Shown here one piece after another: positions 1 through 9,862 of a stretch of 64,000 bases of DNA (position 1 is the stretch's first letter; each line of letters starts with the position of its first letter). The translations under genes and the position numbers were made by a program. The stretch comes from Halodurantibacterium flavum. GTDB lineage: Bacteria; Pseudomonadota; Alphaproteobacteria; Rhodobacterales; Rhodobacteraceae. The notes under the pieces are model-generated. The model was not told the origin of the DNA. It worked only from the letters and a program-made list of their open reading frames with translations, and ran no database searches. The DNA is taken from positions 343,850 through 407,849 of the forward strand of contig NZ_JBHUGH010000005.1 of the NCBI RefSeq assembly GCF_042681825.1, read 5' to 3'.

Positions 1-104
1 GACACCCGCAGTTTGACCTGCCCCTCGCCCGGGGCCCAGATGCGGAACCTTGTGCCGGTCTCGGTCAGTTCCGACCCCCAGCTCTTGCGAAAGACGCGCT
101 TCAT
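1..104 (-). CDS. treZ: TreZ-like malto-oligosyltrehalose trehalohydrolase, N-terminal fragment (runs off window)
   Basis: Only the first 34 codons are inside the window. The peptide begins MKRVFRKSWG and continues with a TRFRIWAPGEGQV stretch, which matches the N-terminal immunoglobulin-like (CBM48/E-set) domain of TreZ and other GH13 enzymes. TreZ releases trehalose from maltooligosyl-trehalose made by TreY. The ATG overlaps the glgX stop codon in an ATGA tetranucleotide (101-104), so the gene is probably translated by coupling to glgX. The identity rests on a short stretch plus operon context; another GH13 enzyme with the same domain is possible. Confidence 0.72.
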   Translation of the reverse strand, partial: MKRVFRKSWGSELTETGTRFRIWAPGEGQVKLRV

Positions 105-2182
105 TCCTCGGTATCCTCCAGCACGAGCAGGCTGCGCGGCGGCACCTCGATCTGGCCGCCCTCGATCGTGGGGGCGCGGCGCAGATGCAGGCTGCCCGCA
201 TCGCTGTCCACCAGGCAGAACCAGTTCGCCCCATAGGCCGGCTGCGGCAGGCTGAAGGCGACCGGTTCGAAATGGCTGTTGAAGAGCGCCAGAAGCCCCT
301 GTGTCGTGTTCTGGAGCCGCATCCCCAATGTGCGGGCGTCCGGGTTGTGCCAGTCGCCCTCGGTCATCGCGGTTCCGTCCGGGCGCAGCCAGGCGACATC
401 CACCCGTCCGTTCCCCTTGTGCAGGAACGCGGGCTGCGACAGCAGCGGCCGCGACCGGCGCAGCGCGATCAGACCCCGCAGGAACTCTGCGAAAGCCGCG
501 TTTCGCGGCTCGATATCGGCGAGGTCGAGCCAGTTCATCTCGTTGTCCTGGCAATAGGCGTTGTTGTTGCCGCCCTGGCTGCGGCCGATCTCGTCGCCCA
601 TCAGGATCATCGGCGTCCCCTGCGACAAAAGCAGCGTCGCCATCATCGCCCGACGCAGCTTGTCGCGCAGCGCCAGAATATCGGGATCGTCCGTCGGCCC
701 CTCGACGCCGCAGTTCCAGCTGCGGTTGTCGGAATGGCCGTCGCGGTTGTCTTCCTGGTTCGCCTCATTGTGCTTGTCGTTGTAGCTGACCGTATCCATC
801 AGCGTGAAACCGTCATGGGCGGTGACGAAATTCACGCTTGCCCAGGGCCTCCGGCCGCGCCGGTCGAACCGTTCCGCCGTGCCCGTAAGCCGCGAGGCCA
901 GCGCCGGCAGCATCGACTGGTCGCCCTTCCAATAGGACCGGACGGTGTCGCGATACTGGTCGTTCCACTCGGCCCAGCCGGGCGGGAAGTTCCCGACCTG
1001 GTAGCCGTTGACGCCGGTATCCCAGGGCTCGGCGATCAGTTTGACCTTGGAAAGGACGGGGTCCTGTCGCACCGCATCAAGGAAGGTCGCGTTGGGGCTG
1101 AACTGGTCGCGGTCGCGCCCCAGCGAAGACGCCAGGTCGAAGCGGAACCCGTCGACGTGACAGCTCTCTACCCAGTAGCGCAGGCTGTCCATGACCATCT
1201 GCAGGACGCGCGGATGGGTCATGTTGACCGTGTTTCCGGTTCCCGTGGTATCGAAGTAATAGCGCGGGTCGTCGGCGAGGATATAGTAGCTCGCATTGTC
1301 GATCCCGCGGAAGGACAGCGTGGGGCCCATCTGGTTGCCCTCGGCCGTGTGGTTATAAACCACGTCGAGGATCACCTCGATCCCGGCCTCATGCAGGCGG
1401 CGCACCATCAGCTTGAATTCGTGCAGGTTCGCACCGGGCGAGATATAGCGGGTCGCGGGCGCGAAGAAGCCGACGGTGTTGTAGCCCCAGTAATTCGTCA
1501 GCCCTTTTTCGATCAGGTAGCGGTCGTCGAAAAAGGCCTGCGTGGGCATAAGCTCGATCGCCGTCACGCCCAGCTTGACCAGATGGTCGATCGCATGCGG
1601 GTCGGCCAGCCCGCCGAAGCTGCCGCGCAGGTTGTCGGGGACGCCGGGGTGCCGCACGGTCATGCCCTTGACATGCGCCTCATAGATGATCGTGTCGGCC
1701 CAGGGCACATTGGGGCGGATGTCCGGCCCCCATGTCACGGCGGGGTCCACCACCACGCATTTCGGCATGACAAAGGCGCTGTCGCGCCGGTCGAACGACA
1801 GGTCCGCCCGGCTGTGGCCGATCCGATAGCCAAAGACCGCGTCATGCCACCGGATTTCGTCGCGCAGTTCCAGCGCATAGGGGTCGAGCACCAGCTTGTT
1901 CGGGTTGAAGCGATGCCCGTTCGCCGGGTCGTAGGGTCCGTGGACACGATAGCCATAAAGCTGGCCGGGCCGGATCTCGGGCAGGTATCCGTGCCAGACC
2001 TCATCAGTGTATTCCGGCAACGGGATGCGCGCGGTTTCGCGCCGGCCCCGGCTGTCGAACAGGCACAGTTCCACCTTGGTCGCATGGGCGGAAAAGATCG
2101 CGAAATTCGTCCCCGACCCATCCCAGGAGGCCCCAAGGGTGGCAGGCGTCCCTTCCAGGACGGTGAATTCATGTTTGCTCAT
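101..2182 (-). CDS. glgX: GlgX glycogen debranching enzyme (isoamylase type)
   Basis: Encodes 693 aa, usual for GlgX, which cleaves alpha-1,6 branches left by phosphorylase or other trimming of glycogen. The N-terminal CBM48-like domain (SWDGSGTNFAIFSAHA) is followed by a GH13 barrel. The nucleophile Asp is in VDGFRFDLASSLGRD, the acid/base Glu in IAEPWDTG, and the third carboxylate in FVTAHDGFTLMD. The stretch EANQEDNRDGHSDN is typical of GlgX/TreX. The ATG at 2182 was chosen because it overlaps the glgB stop as ATGA and begins MSKHEFTVLEG; an upstream in-frame start would lie inside glgB. It also overlaps the next gene by 4 bases. In this operon it probably supplies debranched chains to the TreY/TreZ route. 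Confidence 0.95.
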   Translation of the reverse strand: MSKHEFTVLEGTPATLGASWDGSGTNFAIFSAHATKVELCLFDSRGRRETARIPLPEYTDEVWHGYLPEIRPGQLYGYRVHGPYDPANGHRFNPNKLVLDPYALELRDEIRWHDAVFGYRIGHSRADLSFDRRDSAFVMPKCVVVDPAVTWGPDIRPNVPWADTIIYEAHVKGMTVRHPGVPDNLRGSFGGLADPHAIDHLVKLGVTAIELMPTQAFFDDRYLIEKGLTNYWGYNTVGFFAPATRYISPGANLHEFKLMVRRLHEAGIEVILDVVYNHTAEGNQMGPTLSFRGIDNASYYILADDPRYYFDTTGTGNTVNMTHPRVLQMVMDSLRYWVESCHVDGFRFDLASSLGRDRDQFSPNATFLDAVRQDPVLSKVKLIAEPWDTGVNGYQVGNFPPGWAEWNDQYRDTVRSYWKGDQSMLPALASRLTGTAERFDRRGRRPWASVNFVTAHDGFTLMDTVSYNDKHNEANQEDNRDGHSDNRSWNCGVEGPTDDPDILALRDKLRRAMMATLLLSQGTPMILMGDEIGRSQGGNNNAYCQDNEMNWLDLADIEPRNAAFAEFLRGLIALRRSRPLLSQPAFLHKGNGRVDVAWLRPDGTAMTEGDWHNPDARTLGMRLQNTTQGLLALFNSHFEPVAFSLPQPAYGANWFCLVDSDAGSLHLRRAPTIEGGQIEVPPRSLLVLEDTEE

Positions 2183-4377
2183 GCCGGGGTGATCACAATC
2201 GTGGCCAGGGGTGGAAGGGTCAGTCGAAGCGATTGGTCGCGGCCATGCCAAGGCGTTTCATCCGCCTGCATGAGCCCGTGATTGCCGACATTCGAGCCGC
2301 CGTAACGGTCCGCGTCTGTATTGAGAATTTCGCGCCAGCCGCCGGGGCGCGGCACACCGATGCGGTAGTCATAGCGCGGGATCGGCGTCAGGTTGCAGGC
2401 GATGACCACCGGCGGTGCGTCCCCGTCAGAGGTGGCATCCGATTTCCGCATGTAGACCAGCACGCTTTGTTCGGAATCGCTCGCGTCGATCCATTCGAAC
2501 CCCTCGGGGTCGCAATCCAGCCGGTGCAGCGCCGGATGATCGCGATAGGCACGGTTCAGGTCGGCCACCAGCGACTGCACGCCCTTGTGCAGCGGATCGT
2601 CCAGCAGGTGCCAGTCCAGCGACTGGTCGTGGTTCCACTCGCGGTCCTGCGCGAACTCGCCGCCCATGAACAGGAGCTTCTTGCCCGGATGGGTCCACAT
2701 GAAGCCGAAATAGGCCCGCAGGTTCGCGAATTTCTGCCAGCGGTCCCCGGCCATCTGCCGGATCAGCGACCCCTTGCCATGCACCACCTCGTCATGGCTC
2801 AGCGGCAGGACGAAATCCTCGGAAAAGGCGTAGACGAGGCCGAAGGTGAGGTCATGCTGGTGATGGCGGCGATGGATCGGGTCGCGCCGGAAATAGCCCA
2901 GCGTGTCATGCATCCAGCCCATGTTCCACTTGAACCCGAAACCAAGCCCGCCATCGGACACCGGGCGGCTGACCTTGGGAAAGGCGGTGGATTCCTCGGC
3001 GATGGTGATCGCGCCGGGGTGGTCCTGCTGCACGCGCTCGTTCACCTCTCGCAGGAAGGAAATCGCCTCCAGATTCTCGCGGCCCCCATACTGGTTCGGG
3101 ATCCACTGCCCTTCCTGCCGGGAATAGTCGAGGTAGAGCATCGAGGCCACCGCATCGACCCGCAGCGCGTCGATATGGAACCGGTCGAGCCAGTAAAGCG
3201 CGCTCGACTGCAGGAAGTTCGCCACCTCACGCCGGCCGAAATTGTAGATCAGCGTGTTCCAGTCCTGATGAAAGCCCTGCCGCGGATCCTCGTGTTCGTA
3301 AAGCGCCGTGCCGTCGAACCGCGCCAATCCGTGCGCGTCCGACGGGAAATGCGCCGGCACCCAGTCGAGGATCACGCCGATCCCGGCCTCATGCAGGCGG
3401 TCCACCAGCCGCGCAAAGGCCTCGGGCGAGCCGTAGCGGCTCGTCGGCGCGAAAAGCCCGATGGGCTGATAGCCCCAGGACCCGGTAAAGGGATGCTCGC
3501 TGACCGGCAGGAACTCGACATGGGTGAACCCCATCTCGACCACGTAGGGCACCAGAAGATCGGCAAGCGCGTCGTAGTCCAGCAGCTCGTTCTGCCCGCC
3601 GCGCCGCCACGAGCCCAGATGCACCTCATAGATCGAGATCGGGGCGCGGCGGTCCTGACGTTCGGCGCGCGCGGCCATCCAGCCGCTGTCATGCCAGTCG
3701 TGATCCGGCATCCCGTGAATGATCGAGGCGGTTTCCGGGGGCTTTTCCTGCGCGAACCCGACCGGGTCGGTTTTCAGGGGCAGCCTTTCGCCATGGGCGC
3801 TGATGATCTCGTACTTGTAGATCTCGCCGGGGACCAGACCGGGGATGAAAAGTTCCCATATCCCCGGACCAAGACGTTTGCGCATCGCGTGGCGGCGCCC
3901 GTCCCAGGCGTTGAAATGCCCCACGACACTGACGCGCCGCGCATTGGGCGCCCAGACGGCAAAGGCCACGCCGGCCACGCCCTCATGCGTTACCGGGCGG
4001 GCGCCGAGCCGTTCGTAAAGGCGGTGATGCCGACCCTCGGCCAGCAGGTATTCGTCCATCTCGCCCAGGACGGGCCCAAAGCGATAGGGATCTCCCATCT
4101 CCCATTCATGGTCCCCGGCCTTCATGGCGAGGTGATAGGCCCCGGGCGGCGCGTCGCCCGCGAAAAACCCCTCGGGGTGGAGACGCGACAGGGGGCTGCG
4201 CCCCGCCTCGGTCACGACCGCGACCTCGGCGGCCTGCGGGGCAAAGACCCGCACCTGCCCGTGATGGGGACCGAGGATCGCAAAGGGATCGTGATGCGTG
4301 CCGCGCACGATTGCCTCTACCTCCGCCGCGTTCAGCCCTTCGGGCAGGGTTTCGGGGAAAGTCGCAACTTTGGTCAT
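2179..4377 (-). CDS. glgB: GlgB 1,4-alpha-glucan branching enzyme
   Basis: Encodes 732 aa, the full bacterial GlgB length. It introduces alpha-1,6 branches into linear alpha-glucan. Two N-terminal E-set modules occupy about residues 1-220 (FAVWAPNARRVSVVGHFN marks the second). The GH13 barrel shows ALRVDAVASMLYLDYSR (nucleophile Asp), TIAEESTAFP (acid/base Glu) and LPLSHDEVVHGKGS (third Asp). The start at 4377 (MTKVATFPETLP) overlaps the treS-maltokinase stop as ATGA. In the GlgE route GlgB acts on chains made by GlgE, so its place between treS and glgX fits a de novo glucan-building operon rather than the ADP-glucose route; no glgA or glgC is in the window. Confidence 0.96.
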   Translation of the reverse strand: MTKVATFPETLPEGLNAAEVEAIVRGTHHDPFAILGPHHGQVRVFAPQAAEVAVVTEAGRSPLSRLHPEGFFAGDAPPGAYHLAMKAGDHEWEMGDPYRFGPVLGEMDEYLLAEGRHHRLYERLGARPVTHEGVAGVAFAVWAPNARRVSVVGHFNAWDGRRHAMRKRLGPGIWELFIPGLVPGEIYKYEIISAHGERLPLKTDPVGFAQEKPPETASIIHGMPDHDWHDSGWMAARAERQDRRAPISIYEVHLGSWRRGGQNELLDYDALADLLVPYVVEMGFTHVEFLPVSEHPFTGSWGYQPIGLFAPTSRYGSPEAFARLVDRLHEAGIGVILDWVPAHFPSDAHGLARFDGTALYEHEDPRQGFHQDWNTLIYNFGRREVANFLQSSALYWLDRFHIDALRVDAVASMLYLDYSRQEGQWIPNQYGGRENLEAISFLREVNERVQQDHPGAITIAEESTAFPKVSRPVSDGGLGFGFKWNMGWMHDTLGYFRRDPIHRRHHQHDLTFGLVYAFSEDFVLPLSHDEVVHGKGSLIRQMAGDRWQKFANLRAYFGFMWTHPGKKLLFMGGEFAQDREWNHDQSLDWHLLDDPLHKGVQSLVADLNRAYRDHPALHRLDCDPEGFEWIDASDSEQSVLVYMRKSDATSDGDAPPVVIACNLTPIPRYDYRIGVPRPGGWREILNTDADRYGGSNVGNHGLMQADETPWHGRDQSLRLTLPPLATIVITPA

Positions 4378-7300
4378 GGTGTCTCCCGCGCCAACAGGTC
4401 GAGAATTCCGCTCAGCGGAATGCCCACCCATGTCGGCCTGTTGCCGAGTTCATATGCGGTCTCGTAGACCGCCTTTTGCAGCAGGAAGAGGTCAAGCAGC
4501 GCCTGCGTCGCCTCTGCACTGTCGGGCAGGCTGGGCGCCCCTTCGGCGTGGTCACGATAGGCGTTCAGGAATTCGCGCCCCACCTGCTGCCGCCATTCCT
4601 CGATCCGGTCGAGCGCGCGGTCCGCCGTGGCGCCAAAGCTTGCCCGGTGCCGCGTGATCACCGAAAGCGCCGCATAGTCGAAGGACCGCAGCATCCCCGC
4701 CACGTCCCGCAGCGGAGAGGACTTGGCCCGCCGCTCTTCCAGACTGCGCGCGGGTTCGCCCTCGAAGTCGATGATGGCCACGTCGTTCTGCGCCAGCAGC
4801 ACCTGCCCCAGGTGATAATCTCCGTGGATGCGCGACAGCTTGCCCGAGGGGCGCATCTGGCCCACCGCGCGCAACCGCCCGAGCAGCGCTTCCCGCTGAT
4901 CGAGCAGCGCCGCCGCCAGCGGTGCGGCATCGTCGGGCAGTTGCGCCTGCTCCAGCCGGTCCAACAGCGCCCGGGCCTCGGCCTCCGCCCCTTCGGCCCA
5001 CTGGCGCAGGTGATCCTGCGTCAGGTCCTCAAGCGCAAAGGCCGCGTCCTCGGTGTCGGTGGCAAGGGCCTTGTGCAGTTCCGCCGTGCGCTGACCCAGG
5101 AGGGCGCCGATGCCCAGCGGAAAATCGAAAGCGGGCGTTTCGGACGGCACGTCGCTGGTCGAGGACCAGGTCTCATGCTCGTTCAGTTCCAGCATGAGTG
5201 CGTCGAAAATTCCGGTCCAGGCATCGCCCCGGTTCGCGACAAAGGCAAAGGCCGCGGCAAGCGTCGTCGCGCCCTCGCCCTGATGCGCGACCTGCCCCAG
5301 ATAGCGGGGGGTGTGTTCAAAGCCCGCCACCTCGGTCAGAAAGCGCGCGACCTCTACATCCGGCTGTTCCCCGGCCCGCAGGCGGCGATAGAGCTTGAGG
5401 ATGATCTTGTCGCTGAAGGCTATCGAGAGGTTCGACTGTTCCGCCCCCAATTGACGCGGATCGCCGGGCTCGGCGATGTCGCGCAGCGCGTCCGTGCCTT
5501 CGAAGCGCAGGGACCCGCGGGTCGCGCCCTCCTTCATGCAGTCCAGAAGGACCTGCGGCAGCCGTTCGTCATAGGCGCCGTCGATCAGCGCCCCCACCCG
5601 CGCCGTATGCCGGATCTTGGCCAGCGTGTAGGACAGTTTCGGGGCACCGGGGCGCAGGTTCTCGTCACCCCAGCGCGCGGTGATGGGCAGGAAGTAGCTC
5701 TGCTCTTCGGCGCCCAGCGAGACGTCGACCGAGACGAGCGCATGTTCCCCCTGCCCCAGTTCCCCCAGGGGTGTCAGGCGCACCGCGCCGATGGTGTCGC
5801 CCTTGGCGGCAAACCAGCGTTGCAGGGGCAGCCATTGCGGCAGCACGTCATTCTGGAACTGCGTGCCCTCGCGCCCTTTCAGCGCCGTCTGCACGCGCCC
5901 GTCGCGGGCCGTCAGCGTCATGAACTCGGGCAGGATATCGGGCAGCACCTCGTGCCAGCTTGGCGTTTCCTCATCCTGGCTGAGCGCGAACCAGTAGAAC
6001 CCATAGGCCGGAAGCGTCAGCATGTAGGGCAGATCGCCCACCGGCGGAAAGGCGGACCGGCCCGTAAGCTCAACCGGAACCGTATCGCGGTACCGCGCGA
6101 GATCGAGTTCCACCGCCTGCGCGCTGTCCGACAGGTTCGCGACGCAGAGATAGGCACGTCCCTCATGTTCGCGCACATAGGCCAGAACCTTGCGGTTGCG
6201 CGGGTAAAGCAGCGTCATCGTCCCCCGGCCAAAGGCCGGATGCTGCTTGCGGACGGTAATCATCCGCCGCATCCAGTTCAGCAGCGAGGAAGGATCGTCC
6301 GCCTGCGCCTCGACGTTTATCACCTGATGGCCATAGACCGCGTCGATGATGACGGGCAGGTAAAGCTCCTGCGGCTTGGCGCGGGAAAAGCCGGCATTGC
6401 GGTCGCCGGACCACTGCATAGGCGTGCGCACCCCGTCGCGGTCGCCCAGGTAATAGTTGTCACCCATGCCGATTTCATCGCCGTAATAGATGATCGGGGT
6501 GCCCGGCATCGACAGCAGCATCGAGTTCATCAATTCGATCTTGCGGCGGTCGTTCTGCATCAGCGGCGCAAGCCGGCGGCGGATGCCGAGGTTGATGCGC
6601 GCGCGTGTGTCGGCGGCATAGGTCTGCCAGAGGTAGTCGCGTTCCTCGGACGTGACCATTTCCAGCGTCAGCTCGTCATGGTTGCGCAGGAAGATGCCCC
6701 ACTGGCAGTTCTCGGGGATCTCGGGCGTCTGGCGGATGATGTCGGTGATCGGGTGCCGGTCGGCCTGTGCCAGCGCCATGTACATCCGCGGCATCAGCGG
6801 GAAGTGAAAGCCCATGTGACACTCGTCGCCCTCGCCGAAATAGGGACGCGTGTCCTCGGGCCACTGGTTCGCCTCGGCCAGCAGCATCCGGTCGGGGAAA
6901 TGCGCGTCCAGATCGGCGCGGATCCTTTTCAGGACGTCATGGGTTTCGGGCAGGTTCTCGTTGTTGGTGCCGTCGCGTTCGACCAGATAGGGGATCGCAT
7001 CGAGCCGCAGCCCGTCCACTCCCATGTCGAGCCACATGCGCATGACCTTCAGCACTTCTTCCAGCACGCGGGGATTGTCGAAGTTCAGGTCGGGCTGGTG
7101 CGAATAGAAGCGGTGCCAGTAATAGGCGCCGGCCACCGGGTCCCAGGTCCAGTTCGACTTTTCCGTATCGAGAAAGATGATCCGGGTTTCGGGCCATTTC
7201 TCATCCGTGTCCGACCAGACATACCAGTCGCGCGCCGCCGAGCCCGGCTTGGCCCGCCGCGCCTTCTGGAACCACGGGTGCTGGTCGGAGGTGTGGTTGA

Positions 7301-7667
7301 TGACCAGTTCGGTGATGACCCGGATGCCGCGGCGGTGCGCCTCGCTCACGAAGGCCTTGAAGTCCTTCATGTTGCCGTAGGACGGGTTGATCGAGCGATA
7401 GTCCGAGATGTCATAGCCATCATCGCGCAGCGGCGAGGGATAGAAGGGCAGCACCCAGATCGCGGTGACGCCAAGTTCCTGCACATAGTCCAGCCGCTGC
7501 ATCAGCCCGGCGAAATCGCCGATACCGTCGCCGTTGCTGTCCTGGAACGCCTTGATGTGCAGCTGATAGATGACCGCGTCCTTGTACCAGTCGGACTGGC
7601 TGCGGTCGAAATCGCCGGACCGCACCGCAAAGCTGGCATTGTCTTTTTTCGTGAGGGGAAGGTTCAT
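4374..7667 (-). CDS. treS: Trehalose synthase / maltokinase fusion (TreS-Pep2)
   Basis: A 1097-aa two-domain protein. Residues 1 to about 550 are a GH13 trehalose synthase that interconverts trehalose and maltose; the opening DWYKDAVIYQLHIKAFQDSN is typical, with nucleophile Asp in VDGLRLDAIPYL, Glu in LAEANQWPED and Asp in LRNHDELTLEM. From about 570 to the end is a maltokinase (Pep2/Mak) that phosphorylates maltose to maltose 1-phosphate, with kinase-fold motifs IHGDYHLGQVLL (catalytic Asp) and AIIDFEGEPARS (metal-binding DFEGEP). Fusion couples maltose production to its phosphorylation. TGATG overlap with glgE upstream and ATGA overlap with glgB downstream imply co-translation. Both active sites look intact. 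Confidence 0.95.
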   Translation of the reverse strand: MNLPLTKKDNASFAVRSGDFDRSQSDWYKDAVIYQLHIKAFQDSNGDGIGDFAGLMQRLDYVQELGVTAIWVLPFYPSPLRDDGYDISDYRSINPSYGNMKDFKAFVSEAHRRGIRVITELVINHTSDQHPWFQKARRAKPGSAARDWYVWSDTDEKWPETRIIFLDTEKSNWTWDPVAGAYYWHRFYSHQPDLNFDNPRVLEEVLKVMRMWLDMGVDGLRLDAIPYLVERDGTNNENLPETHDVLKRIRADLDAHFPDRMLLAEANQWPEDTRPYFGEGDECHMGFHFPLMPRMYMALAQADRHPITDIIRQTPEIPENCQWGIFLRNHDELTLEMVTSEERDYLWQTYAADTRARINLGIRRRLAPLMQNDRRKIELMNSMLLSMPGTPIIYYGDEIGMGDNYYLGDRDGVRTPMQWSGDRNAGFSRAKPQELYLPVIIDAVYGHQVINVEAQADDPSSLLNWMRRMITVRKQHPAFGRGTMTLLYPRNRKVLAYVREHEGRAYLCVANLSDSAQAVELDLARYRDTVPVELTGRSAFPPVGDLPYMLTLPAYGFYWFALSQDEETPSWHEVLPDILPEFMTLTARDGRVQTALKGREGTQFQNDVLPQWLPLQRWFAAKGDTIGAVRLTPLGELGQGEHALVSVDVSLGAEEQSYFLPITARWGDENLRPGAPKLSYTLAKIRHTARVGALIDGAYDERLPQVLLDCMKEGATRGSLRFEGTDALRDIAEPGDPRQLGAEQSNLSIAFSDKIILKLYRRLRAGEQPDVEVARFLTEVAGFEHTPRYLGQVAHQGEGATTLAAAFAFVANRGDAWTGIFDALMLELNEHETWSSTSDVPSETPAFDFPLGIGALLGQRTAELHKALATDTEDAAFALEDLTQDHLRQWAEGAEAEARALLDRLEQAQLPDDAAPLAAALLDQREALLGRLRAVGQMRPSGKLSRIHGDYHLGQVLLAQNDVAIIDFEGEPARSLEERRAKSSPLRDVAGMLRSFDYAALSVITRHRASFGATADRALDRIEEWRQQVGREFLNAYRDHAEGAPSLPDSAEATQALLDLFLLQKAVYETAYELGNRPTWVGIPLSGILDLLARETP

Positions 7668-9823
7668 CAGCGCGGCACTCCGGGCGCGAAAATCTGCCAG
7701 ATGGCATAGGGACGGGTTTCGGGGTCAAGCTCGAGCCACTGGTATTTGCCGTGCCAGGTAAAGCTGTTGCCGTGGATCAGGTCGCGCACCTCGACCGAGG
7801 CGTCATCGGGCAGGCCGAATTCCCACAGCGGCACCTCGAATTGAAAGCTCTGCACGTTGTGGGGATCGAGGTTCACATGGATCAGCACGAAATCGTCGCC
7901 CGCCTGCTTGCCATAGGCCAGAACCTGATCGTTCCCCGCGTGGTAGAACGAGAGGTTGTCAAAGCCCTGCAATGCCGGGTGTTCGGCGCGCAGGCGGTTC
8001 ATCAGGCGGATATCGTCCTTGATATGACCGGGCTGGTCCATGTCCCAGACCCGGATCTCGTATTTCTCGGAATTGAGGTATTCCTCCTTGCCCGGGACGG
8101 GCGCGGCCTCGCAGATCTCATAGCCGTTATAGACGCCGTAATTGCCGCCCAGCGTCGCCGCCAGCACCAGCCGGGTGCGAAAGCCGGGCCGCCCGCTGGT
8201 CTGCAGGAATTTCGGGTTGATGTCGGGCGTGTTGACGAAAAAGTTCGGCCGCATGTAGTGGCGGCATTCTTCCTGCGTCAGCTCGGTCAGGTATTCGGTG
8301 ATCTCGGCCTTCTCGTTTCGCCAGGTGAAATAGGAATAGGACTGGGCAAAGCCGATTTTCGCCAGACGCTTCATCACCTTGGGCCGGGTAAAGGCCTCGG
8401 CCAGGAAGATCACGTCGGGATGCGCGTTCCGCACCTCGGCGATCATCCATTCCCAGAACGGAAACGGCTTGGTGTGCGGGTTGTCAACGCGGAAAATCCG
8501 CACGCCGTGGCCGACCCAGAACAGCACGACATCGCGCAGCGCATACCAGAGGCCCGGCAGGGCATCGCGATAGAAATGTACGTTGACGATATCCTCGTAT
8601 TTCTTGGGCGGGTTCTCGGCGAACTTGATCGACCCGTCCGGGCGCCAGTCGAACCATTCGGGATGTTCCCTGATCCAGGGATGATCCGGCGAGCACTGGA
8701 TCGCAAAGTCGAGCGCGATTTCCAGCCCGTGGTCGCGTGCGGCATCCATCAGCCGGCGGAAATCGTCGAATGTCCCAAGCTCGGGATGCAGCGCGTCGTG
8801 CCCGCCCTCGGGCGCGCCGATGGCATAGGGGCTGCCCGGCTCACCCTCTTGCGCGGTCAGACTGTTGTTGCGGCCCTTGCGGTTCGTCTTGCCGATGGGG
8901 TGGATCGGCGGGAAATAAAGCACGTCAAAGCCCAGATCCCGCACATAGGGCAGCCGCGCGATCACATCGTCGAAGGTCCCGTGGCGGTTCACGTCGCCCG
9001 ACTGCGAGCGTGGCATGATCTCATACCAGGCGCTGAAGGCGGCGGCGCGGCGGTCCACATGCAGCGGCAGCACCTTGTAGGGCGTCAGGTTCGTGCGCGG
9101 CCCGACAGCCTGCATCAGGTCCAGAACCTCGGGCGCGCCAAGACGGGCAAAGCGCGCGGCCTCGGCATCGGCGCCGGTATCCTTGGCGAGGGCCTTGTCC
9201 TCTTTCAACAGGTCCTTCAGGCGCTGCTTGTCCTCGCGGCCCGCGCGCCCCTCGACGCCCATGGCGGCCTCGATCAGCTGGCGGCCCTCTTCAAGCTCCA
9301 GCGCGATGGGCTGGCCGGCGGCGTGCTTTTTCGTCACCTCCTTGCGCCAGGTCGCATAAAGATCGCGCCACGCGACAAAGCTGATCTCGTAATCGCCCGG
9401 CTCGGGGAAGCGCGCCGTGACGGACCAGCGGTCGTTGACCAGGAAGGTCATCGGCAGTTCCGAGAATTCGGGCGCACCCCGGGGGCGCCACAGGAACGCG
9501 GCGTCGATTTCGTCATGGCCGTCGGAAAAGATGTCGGCTTCGATCTCCACCGGCTCGCCGGCGACGACCTTGGCGGCAAAGCGGCCACCGTCGATTTCAT
9601 GCGAAACACCCTCGATCGCCAGCCGGTCGGCAGCAAGGCTTTGCAGCGTCGGGTCGCCGACCGCAGCCTGCATGGCCGGCGCGCTGCCGGCGCTCATGCC
9701 CGCGCGCGCGGATCGTTTCGCGCCGGCTGTGCCGGCGACCTCGGCGCTCGCGCTTCGTCTCTTTTTCTTCGCGTCGGCGTTGGTCGTGGTGTCTGAATGA
9801 AGTTCTGGATTGCCTGCGGACAC
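7667..9823 (-). CDS. glgE: GlgE maltose-1-phosphate maltosyltransferase
   Basis: GlgE extends alpha-1,4-glucan using maltose 1-phosphate. The GH13 barrel contains the GlgE signature FRVDNPHTKPFPFWEWMI with the nucleophile Asp, FLAEAFTRPKVM with the acid/base Glu, and VYNGYEICE. The N-terminal E-set domain (RLAIEGVSHEIDGGRF, ADIFSDGHDEIDA) is also typical. The GTG at 9823 is proposed because an AGGGGGA ribosome binding site lies seven bases upstream, giving 718 aa. This adds about 40 Lys/Arg/Ala-rich residues before an alternative ATG at 9697 (676 aa) that is closer to the family norm. First gene of a five-gene coupled operon; the frame stays open far upstream, so the start cannot be set by a stop codon. 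Confidence 0.93.
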   Translation of the reverse strand: MSAGNPELHSDTTTNADAKKKRRSASAEVAGTAGAKRSARAGMSAGSAPAMQAAVGDPTLQSLAADRLAIEGVSHEIDGGRFAAKVVAGEPVEIEADIFSDGHDEIDAAFLWRPRGAPEFSELPMTFLVNDRWSVTARFPEPGDYEISFVAWRDLYATWRKEVTKKHAAGQPIALELEEGRQLIEAAMGVEGRAGREDKQRLKDLLKEDKALAKDTGADAEAARFARLGAPEVLDLMQAVGPRTNLTPYKVLPLHVDRRAAAFSAWYEIMPRSQSGDVNRHGTFDDVIARLPYVRDLGFDVLYFPPIHPIGKTNRKGRNNSLTAQEGEPGSPYAIGAPEGGHDALHPELGTFDDFRRLMDAARDHGLEIALDFAIQCSPDHPWIREHPEWFDWRPDGSIKFAENPPKKYEDIVNVHFYRDALPGLWYALRDVVLFWVGHGVRIFRVDNPHTKPFPFWEWMIAEVRNAHPDVIFLAEAFTRPKVMKRLAKIGFAQSYSYFTWRNEKAEITEYLTELTQEECRHYMRPNFFVNTPDINPKFLQTSGRPGFRTRLVLAATLGGNYGVYNGYEICEAAPVPGKEEYLNSEKYEIRVWDMDQPGHIKDDIRLMNRLRAEHPALQGFDNLSFYHAGNDQVLAYGKQAGDDFVLIHVNLDPHNVQSFQFEVPLWEFGLPDDASVEVRDLIHGNSFTWHGKYQWLELDPETRPYAIWQIFAPGVPR

Positions 9824-9862
9824 CGGCGGTCCCCCTTGCTGCAGCATGCCTTGATCAACAGG

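Noticed and set aside
50..9796. Very long open frames on the plus strand across 50-2281, 2233-4467, 4311-7709 and 7751-9796
   Set aside because: They mirror glgX, glgB, treS-mak and glgE. High GC keeps the antisense frame free of stops; their products are Arg/His/Val-rich with no domain, while the minus-strand proteins have full catalytic motifs.
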